A DNA stretch of 64,000 nt from NCBI GenBank assembly GCA_027579435.1, contig JANBPK010001040.1:124001-188000 (forward strand). The letters are read 5' to 3'. This DNA is from Candolleomyces eurysporus. Lineage: Eukaryota > Basidiomycota > Agaricomycetes > Agaricales > Psathyrellaceae. The notes under the pieces are model-generated. The model had not been told where the DNA came from. It saw only the letters and a program-made list of their open reading frames with translations, and searched no databases. The position numbers and the translations under genes were made by a program. Shown in pieces: positions 56,582 to 64,000 of this stretch; position 1 is the first letter of the stretch; every line of letters begins with the position of its first letter.

Positions 56582-58352
56582 CTAAGATTTCGCTCCTGTC
56601 GCACCGTTACAAAGGTAAACGCGAGTAGTTTCTATTGATTCCGCCAACCAGCGGTTAACGATCTCCGTATCATAGACATGACCATCCCAGAAAGTGTAGA
56701 ACTTGAGTTTCTCGCGGAAGGTCGATGCCCCCAGGTACAGCTCCATCGGGCGGCAGTGCAAGAAAGAGCAAACTTGGAGAAGTTCTATCGCGATGGCTTG
56801 TTGAGAACCAGCTAAATGACCATTGTATGATGAACGATATTCCCAGGGGAGTGCTTTATCAAGCTACAAGGTCACGCAAAATTATTGAATAAGAAGCCGA
56901 ATTGAACACAGGTGAACGTACGTTTCCCAGCGTTGCGCCACCATGATTGAATACGAGACCGGCACTGGCTTCTTCTTGAGGAGTTAAGAGTTCGGCTTCT
57001 TCTAGCTCTTCGTCTTTATTGTTCCTCCAATGGATGGACACGCCTTTGAGGCGTATGAGCCGAGGTGGGAAATGAGCTGTGCTCATGTAAAAGAACAGGG
57101 GATGACGTATATATTCCATAACCCTCTTCTTCATCGTACGGCAGCGATGGAAGAAATGAGACTTGGGCAGCATGTCGAAGTGGGTAGGTATCGAATCGCC
57201 AGGTAACCTTCCGGCGGCCGAGCCAAGAGGTGTCGCCGGGAGTTGATTGAAATTGAAGCCAATGGACACGGATACGTTTCCTGCGCCGCCAGACTGGTAC
57301 CAGTCTGGGTCGACATGAGGTCGAAGGTTGAGCGGTCCAGGGTTGACCATAGGTTCGCTCCTGCGAAACTCCCACTCGGCTTCGCTCATTTGACCCTTCA
57401 AATAGCGGGAGCATAGAACACGTCCCATCGCGAGTTGACTTACAATAGGTAGGACGCTTCCGAATGTGAGCTGGTTATCGCGGCATGTCTGAAGGATTTG
57501 CTTTGTCTCTTGCACCGTGAACGACAAGGAAGCAGCACATGATTGCGCAGGCCTGTAGATTGTCTTGGAAGTGACGGCCCTCGGAAGAGTATGGCCTCCC
57601 TGTTATTTCTCAGATCTGTCCTTCCTTCCTCAAAAGCATGAGCCAAGACTTACGGTCATTCTTGCCCTCCGATTTTCCATAATAGTCCGCCCGATTGCCC
57701 TTCGCCACCTGGTCTTGGGTAAACTGTTATCTTGGTATGGGGGAAGGGTTTCCGTAGCCACTGCCAACGCTAACCGTTCGGTCCAAGGAGCGGGGGCAAT
57801 GGCGCTCGGATCGGTCAGCAGCTGAAGCAGCTCGCGCAGAAGTGTGTTGTTAGCGATTCCGTCGGAAATGCAATGGGCCGAGTGAATCAGAATGTGGGCA
57901 TGGCTTGGAGTGTCCGTCCGCTTTACGACAACGACGCAAGCCAGCAATGTATTCGACAAAGGGGATTGGCCGTTCAGAAGAGAGTCTACCCTCCAGTCAA
58001 CTTGTTCGGGGGTATGGGCTTCTTCGAAGAACAGATCCGTCTGGTTATCCGGCACAGATCGAGAAGGATCGACGACAAAAACCACGTCGTTTTGAGAGCG
58101 CTCCTCAATGGTGGCTTGCAGGAGGGGGTAGCGTTGCTTCAAGGCCGCCCATGCCTTGAGCATGCTCGTAGTCGATAAGACAGAATCGCCCCGAACTAGT
58201 ACTTCGGCATGTCGAACCATATCTGCGGTTCTGTTGAAGACAGCATCCCAGTAGAATACCTCTTCTGTGATTCCGAGGGGCCTTTCGAAGGCGGGGCCGT
58301 CCCCGCTTCTTGGGGAAATGGGTTTCCACTGGGGCTGGATCAGGGAGGGCAT
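56582..58352 (-). CDS. CoA-dependent acyltransferase (condensation/BAHD-like), copy 1
   Basis: Three exons, 58352-57654, 57599-56922 and 56863-56582, each ending in phase 0, give 552 residues. The start MPSLIQPQWKPISPRSGDG is chosen to match copy 2 (MVSLTHSQWKPISP). The catalytic motif HxxxDG is HCISDG at residues 160-165, preceded by ILIHSA, as in CAT-like, alcohol-acetyltransferase and condensation enzymes. The C-terminal half includes PGPLNLRPHVDPDWY and HFDMLPKSHFFHRCR. No signal peptide. It probably transfers an acyl group from CoA to an alcohol or amine; the substrate is unknown. It is one of three tandem copies; a tract of its sequence is almost identical to copy 2, including the intron. 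Confidence 0.85.
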
Positions 58353-59894
58353 CTCGATGTCAAGAACAGAGAAAGCCAGAACAAATTGATGAAGCAATGA
58401 TAAAGTCACGCGGCCTCGACAAGACGAAGATATGAATATCACGCAACACTGACCGCTGATTCTGATTACTGGGTCGACAATGCCGCATCTGCCTGTCTCT
58501 CTTTCTTGGTTTGATTCTTCAGTCTTGCTGTGTTGGCTGGTAGATAGGTAGGTGAAAAGAAATTTCAGTGTAAGTCATGTTACAGTAGGTATCTGAGACC
58601 TACGTAATTATAACTGGTAATAGCAAGAGGAAACGGCTGGAATACATCATAGACATGCTTTTGCAAATGCTGGTGTTCTAGCGGATAATTAATACTAATG
58701 GGCTTCCAGACATTGAACTGAGGTCAATTCTTCAGACAGGTCAGTAACGAAAACAAATAACTCTGTTCTGCCACCCAGATAACCGAGCCCTGTGCACTCG
58801 AAGAGGACATAAATCGCCGTCTCCGTCTGGGCGTCGCAACATTGATGAGGGTGGCATTCAGGGCGAACATAAGGCTTCTGTCGCAGTTGATCCGACGAAA
58901 AAGGATGATCCTCATAATAATCGCTTCAGAGTACGGCGCAGTGCGCAAGGATAACTACGGTTCGCAAGTATTTCTGTATTTGGCGCGGCGAGTTTGTCTG
59001 TGGAGACCTCTGGCGGCAGGATGAAGCGGAAAGAGAGAAATCTGGAGCTCAGTACCTTCCACAGGATACTCAAGTCTGCCAAGTGCGGCAGCAATATTAC
59101 CAACCCACGTCTTCTTTCCACTGTTAAATTCTCGACAGCTCGAAAACCGAGGTGAGTAATGCTCGCTTTGCAAGATAGATGTTGGGCTGCTCCAAGGCAT
59201 ACATCCCCCGGTTCTCCTACTGCCATTGCCTTCATTTTGGTGGCGCGGTCGGGGGGTGCAGGAGAGGGATCAATACGAGAGAAGGGTGAGAAGGGTCAGA
59301 ACGTCTTAATTGACATGTGGAGTATATGCACCTTTGGAGTCCGTATTTGTCTCACTTTTACAATTTACTCTAGTCTGTCCGATGAATGGGTCAAGAGAAA
59401 CCCAGAAAGATGAACAACTTACCGACTTATGAGTGAATCGCCAGATGCGCTCTTTGGTATGTTTGAGACCCTGCTGGATGAGTCTCCTCGATTTTGGACA
59501 TAGCTCATCAGAGGGGTCAGCGAAGACCATCCGAGATCGACGGGGAGAGAGCGGGACTGCGCATCGCCTCGCCTCGCTGACCATAAAATCGCACTGGCAA
59601 GAAATAAAAAGGATACTGAGAAAGCTTTGAGTAGAACAAAATCCGGGAGGAACTCCATAGCCTCTAGAAATCGCAGCATTTGGGTGGGTTGGAACGAAAC
59701 ACCCGCCAGCAACCTCTCTTGAAATACGCTCGGCCTGAGGAAACTCCAAGCTCAAATGCTGCACAAAAAAGATACAGAATCTCACTTCGAAATCAGCAAT
59801 GGGTTCTGGCCGTATCCATTTCACTAAGTCAGGCATACGTCCCGTTTCTCAGTCGCAAGTTAGACAGCAGTCAAAACTGGAGAGCACAATGGGG
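58353..59894. other. spacer between acyltransferase copies 1 and 2
   Basis: It holds the promoter of copy 1 and the 3' flank of copy 2. Minus-strand open frames here (for example around 59306-59836) have no recognised motif. The end of the spacer matches the 3' flank of copy 1. Confidence 0.45.
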
Positions 59895-60429
59895 TGTGGG
59901 GAGTGACCCGACTCTGAGCGGAGAAACGGTTCACTCGCCCTATTGTCTCTCGGTTAGCTTAGTTGACTCCATCGCCCGTTCAGGACCATTTCGCACCTTT
60001 TACAGACTGTTTTATTTCCACAGACCGTTCTCGAATATTCGTAGGATATTGCGGTTGTTAGGCGAGGTCCGATTGGACTTGCACTTTGTTTGTACACCAA
60101 GCGTGTACACACGAACCGGAACATCTTATATACCTGCGAGACGGAGTTTAGAGGACATCTTACCTTCTCCACACACATCTTACCTTCTCCACACTCATCT
60201 TACCTTTCCCCCTCCATCTATTCGGACTCGAGCAGTCGTTTCGTATTCGCATTCTTTTCGATATAATTCTTCTTGCCTCTCGTCGTCGTCAATCTCGTCT
60301 ACATTTAGAACTATCCAAATACACTCGTTTCGCCCTCACACCTCGAGCGATCAGGTATCGGACCATCGTTGTCTCGAGCCCTCCTCTCACCTCTTTATCC
60401 TTCCCTCTCACATCGAACTCTCTCTCACA
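59895..60429 (+). mobile_element. probable solo LTR, copy 2 (535 bp), with target-site duplication
   Basis: It begins TGTGGGGAGTGACC and ends CTCTCTCACA, like 36671-37162. GGGG stands on both sides, giving a 4-bp target-site duplication. The paralogous flank near 56405 reads ATGGGGTACC without the element, so the empty site is known. It has the same internal TATA. It differs from copy 1 by an extra unit of about 20 bp in a short tandem repeat near 60170 and a small insertion near 60300. No internal coding remains. Confidence 0.85.
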
Positions 60430-60599
60430 GGGGTACCTATACACCACCATCCGTGACCTTGAGTCTGGAACTAGGAGGCTATTCCAAGTTCTATATATCA
60501 GTCCACCTTGTAGGATGCATGTCTTTTGTCAGGATAGATACATAGAGAATATCAGAAGCATATTTCACGTAGTTCAGTTGTCAAGTTTCGAAACCCTGT

Positions 60600-62370
60600 C
60601 TAAGATTTTGCTCCGGTTGCACCGTTACACAGATAAACGCGAGTAGTTTCTATTGATTCCTCCAACCAGCGTTTAACAATCTCCGTATCATAGACATGGC
60701 CATCCCAGAAAGTGTAGAGCTTGAGTCTCTCGCGGAAGGTCGATGCCCCCAGGTACAGTTCCATTGGGCGGCAGTGCAAGAAAGAGCGCACTTGAAGGAG
60801 CTCTATTGTGGTTGCTTGTTGAGAACTAGCTAAATGACCTTTGTCTGACGAACGGTATTCCCAAGGGAGTGTTTTATCAAGCTACAAGGTCACACAAAAC
60901 TATTGAATAGGAAGCCAAATTGAAGACGGGTTAACTCACATTTCCTAGCGTTGCGCCGCTATGATTGAATACGAGACCGGCACTGGCTTCTTCTTGAGGA
61001 GTCAAGAGTTCGGCTTCTTCTTGCCCTTTGTCTTTATTATTCCTCCAATGGAATGCCACACCTTTGCTGCGTATGAGACGAGGTACGAAATAAGTTGTGC
61101 TCATGTAAAAGAACAGCGGATGGCGTATATATTCCATAACCTTCTTCTTCATCGTCCGGCAGCGATGGAAGAAATGAGACTTGGGCAGCATGTCGAAGTG
61201 GGTAGGCATCGAATCGCCAGGTAACTTTCCGGCGGCCGAGCCAAGAGATGTCGCTGGGAGTGGATAGAAATAGAAGCCGATGGAAAGAGAGACGTTCCCT
61301 GCGCCGCCAGACTGGTACCAGTCTGGGTCGACATGAGGTCGAAGGTTGAGGGGTCCAGCGTTGACCATGGGTTCGGTCTTACGAAACTCCCACTCGGCCT
61401 CGCTCATTTGACCCTTCGAATAGCTGGAGCACAGAACGCGTCCCATCGCGAGCTGACTTACAATAGGGAGGACATTTCCAAATGTGAGCTGGTTATCGCG
61501 GCATGTCTGAAGGATTTGCTTTGTCTCTTGCACCGTGAACGACAAGGAAGCAGCACATGATTGCGCAGGCCTGTAGATTGTCTTGGAAGTGACGGCCCTC
61601 GGAAGAGTATGGCCTCCCTGTTATTTCTCAGATCTGTCCTTCCTTCCTCAAAAGCATGAGCCAAGACTTACGGTCATTCTTGCCCTCCGATTTTCCATAA
61701 TAGTCCGCCCGATTGCCCTTCGCCACCTGGTCTTGGGTAAACTGTTATCTTGGTATGGGGGAAGGGTTTCCGTAGCCACTGCCAACGCTAACCGTTCGGT
61801 CCAAGGAACGGGGGCGATGGCGCTCGGATCGGTCAGCAGCTGAAGCAGCTCGCGCAGAAGTGTGTTGTTAGCGATTCCGTCGGAAATGCAATGGGCCGAG
61901 TGAATCAGGATGTGGGCATGGCTCGGAATGTCCGTCCTCTTCACCACAACCACGCAAGCCGGTAGTGTGTTCGACAATGGGGATTGGCCGTTCAGAAGAG
62001 AGTCTACCCTCCGGTCGACTTCTTCGAGGGTACGGGCTTCTTCAAAGAACAGATCCGTCTGGTTATCCGGCATAGATCGAGAAGGATCGACGACAAAAAC
62101 CACGTCGTCCTGAGAGCGTTCCTCGATGGTGGCTTGAAGGAGGGGGTAGCGTTGCTTCAAGGCCCCCCATGCCTTGACCATGTTCGTAGCCGATACGACA
62201 GAATCGTCCTGAACGAGTACTTCGGCATGCCGAACCATATCTGCGGTTCTGTTGAAGACAGTATCCCAGTAATATCCCTCTTCTGTGATTCCGAGGGGCC
62301 TTTCGAAGGCGGGGCCGTCACCGTTCCTTGGGGAAATGGGCTTCCACTGAGAGTGGGTCAGCGAGACCAT
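60600..62370 (-). CDS. CoA-dependent acyltransferase (condensation/BAHD-like), copy 2
   Basis: Same three-exon layout as copy 1, from ATG at 62370 (MVSLTHSQWKPISPRNGDGP) to TAG at 60600. HCISDG is present in the same setting, and the end reads FWDGHVYDTEIVKRWLEES then CNGATGAKS. No frame break was seen. It differs from copy 1 in many scattered residues (for example PATSLGSAAGKL against PATPLGSAAGRL), yet a block of a few hundred bases that includes the whole first intron is identical to copy 1. Its 3' flank carries the LTR. The likely reaction is CoA-dependent acyl transfer to an unknown acceptor. Confidence 0.85.
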
Positions 62371-62717
62371 GGTCGATGTTCAGAGCAGAGAGAGCCAGAA
62401 CAAATTGATGAGGCAATGATAGAGTCACGCGGGCTTGACAAGACGAAGATATAAATATCACGCAATACTGACGGCCGATTCTGATTGCTGGGTCGACGAC
62501 GCCGCATCTGTCAATCTCTCTTTCCTGGTGTCTTCGTGCTCTATGGCGTGGACGACCAATGGACTTTGGTGAGCAACTAGGAAGCGATTTCGAGCACTAT
62601 ATATCAAAAATTGCGTTGTTAGGGTACATGTATTCTGTCAGGATAGAGTCATAGAAGGTATCAGAAGCATTTTTTGCATGGAGCATTTCTTTGCCTGCAA
62701 ATGTTTCCACACTCCGG
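62371..62717. other. spacer between acyltransferase copies 2 and 3
   Basis: It contains the copy 2 promoter and the copy 3 3' flank. That flank is a diverged version of the flanks near 56500 and 60500 (shared TATATATCA and GTCAGGATAGA blocks). No LTR is present. Confidence 0.5.
62448..62459 (-). promoter_or_regulatory. TATA-like element of acyltransferase copy 2
   Basis: The minus strand reads GATATTTATATC about 80 bp before the ATG at 62370. Copy 1 has GATATTCATATC at the matching place, so one base may weaken its box. Confidence 0.4.
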
Positions 62718-64000
62718 CTAAGATCTCCCCACTGTCGCACCGTTACACAGATAAACGCGGGTTGCTTCCATTAGTTCTGCCAACCAGTGATGAACGACCT
62801 CCGTGTCGTAGACATGGCCATCCCAGAAGATGTGGAACTTGAGTTTCTCGCGGAAGGTCGATGCCCCCAGGTACAGTTCCGTTGGGCGACAGTGCAAGAA
62901 AGAGCGAATTTGAAGAAGCTCTATCGCGGCGGCATGTTGAGAATCAGCTAAGTGGTCCTTGTCGGACGAACGATACTCCCAGGGAAGTACTTTGTCGAGC
63001 TACAACGTCATGCAAGGCTAATGAGTAGGAAAACCAAATGAAGAGGGGTGAACTTACATTTCCTAGCGTCGCGCCGCCATGATTGAATACGAAACTGGCA
63101 CTGGCTTCTTCTTGAGGGGTCAAGAATGAAGGTTCTTCCAGCTCTTCGTCTTTATTGTTCCTCCAATGGATGGACACGCCTTTGAGGCGTATGAGCCGAG
63201 GCGGGAGATAAGCTGTGTTCATGTAAAAGAACAGAGGATGGCGTATATATTCCATAACCCTCTTCTTCATCGTACGGCAGCGATGGAAGAAATGAGACTT
63301 GGGCAGCATGTCGAAGTGGGTAGGCATCGAATCGCCAGGTAATTTTCCGGCGGCCGAGCCGAGAGGTGTCGCCGGGAGTTGATAGAAATAGAAGCCGATG
63401 GAAAGAGAGACGTTCCCTGCGCCGCCAGACTGGTACCAGTCCGAATCGACATGAGGTCGGAGGTTGAGGGGTCCAGCATTGACCATAGGTTCCGTCTTAC
63501 GAAACTCCCACTCGGCTGCGCCTATTTGGCCCTTCAAATAGCGGGAGCATAGAACACGCCCCATTGCGAGCTGACCTACCATAGGCAGGACGCTTCCGAA
63601 TGTGAGTTGGTTATCGCGGCATGTCTGAAGGATTTGCTTTGTCTCTTGCACCGTGAAAGACAAGGAAGCAGAACATGATTGCGCAGGCCTGTAGACTGTC
63701 TTGGAAGTGACGGCCCTTGGAAGAGTATGGCCTCCCTGTTTTTTCTCAGATCCATCTCTTACTCCTTGAAAACACGAGCCAGGACTTACGGTCATTCTTG
63801 CCCTCCGATTTTCCATGATGATCCGCCCGATTGCCCTTCGCCACCTGGTCTTGGGTAAATTGTTATCTTGGTATGGGGGAAGGGTTTCCGTAGCCACTGC
63901 CAATGCTAACCGTTCGGTCCAAGGAACGGGGGCGATGGCGCTCGGATCGGCAAGCAGCTGAAGTAGCTCGCGCAAAAGCGTGTCGTGAGCGATTTCGTCG
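62718..64000 (-). CDS. CoA-dependent acyltransferase, copy 3 (5' part outside window)
   Basis: Third tandem copy, cut by the window edge. It starts inside the block just after the HCISDG motif, so the catalytic motif itself lies past 64000. The visible part includes RELLQLLADPSAIAPVPWTE, PRAVTSKTVYRPAQS, SFTVQETKQILQTC, PHVDSDWYQSGGAGN and the end CNGATVGRS with TAG at 62718. The first intron sequence differs clearly from that shared by copies 1 and 2. One change stands out: PSFLTPQEEASASFVF against AELLTPQEEASAGLVF in the others. No frame break was seen in the visible part. Confidence 0.85.

Noticed and set aside
59306..59836. Minus-strand open frame of 176 codons in the acyltransferase spacer
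   Set aside because: The homologous flank of copy 1 does not keep the frame open, and no domain was recognised.
1..64000. A coordinated secondary-metabolite cluster built on the P450s, oxidoreductase and acyltransferases
   Set aside because: No PKS, NRPS, terpene synthase or pathway regulator is in the window, and the tailoring-type genes lie far apart among unrelated genes.

Overview
The window is nuclear DNA of a filamentous basidiomycete, almost certainly an Agaricomycete. Genes are split by many introns of about 40-75 nt with GT..AG ends, neighbours lie on both strands without operons, and several families are typical of mushroom-forming fungi: NACHT-TPR STAND proteins, F-box-like proteins, a DUF6533-type membrane protein, a laccase relic and tandem CoA-dependent acyltransferases. 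No rRNA, CRISPR array or bacterial feature was seen, and no tRNA gene could be supported.

Layout. 1-6.6 kb: a cytochrome P450 (minus) and an FMN/FAD oxidoreductase (minus), with a C-terminal scrap of the oxidoreductase family beyond the P450. 7.4-12 kb: two tandem O-fucosyltransferase-like genes (plus). 12.3-16.3 kb: a NACHT protein with about nine TPR units (plus). 16.6-25.5 kb: a mosaic region with a second, inverted P450 copy, two paralogous LRR-like hypothetical genes, at least three further scraps of that family and a partial copy of the next gene. 26.4-32.4 kb: a large Num1/ApsA-type cortical anchor (coiled coil, VEVEK arrays, PH domain). 32.8-36.4 kb: two tandem F-box-like genes (minus). 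36.6-37.4 kb: a laccase relic split by a probable solo LTR. 39-44.3 kb: a small conserved hypothetical gene, an F-box relic and a Sec24-like COPII gene (minus). 46-48 kb: a secreted GH79 enzyme. 48.8-52 kb: a DUF6533 membrane protein and an F-box-like gene. 52.7-55.2 kb: a second NACHT-TPR gene with only three TPR units. 56.6-64 kb: three tandem acyltransferase genes (minus, the last cut by the window end), with a second probable solo LTR between the first two.

The main theme is local duplication. P450s, fucosyltransferases, F-box genes, LRR-like genes, acyltransferases and STAND receptors all occur as two or more copies, often with decayed third copies, and probable solo LTRs mark retroelement activity. 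Conserved housekeeping genes (Num1-type anchor, Sec24) sit among these expanding families. I see no clear operon-like pathway. The P450s and oxidoreductase could take part in oxidative secondary or xenobiotic metabolism, but that is inference.

Sequence quality matters here. Eight single N bases occur, several beside homopolymers. Three otherwise intact genes each break at an 8-base homopolymer that is one base too long, and one N lies inside the Num1-type coding sequence. These breaks look technical rather than biological.
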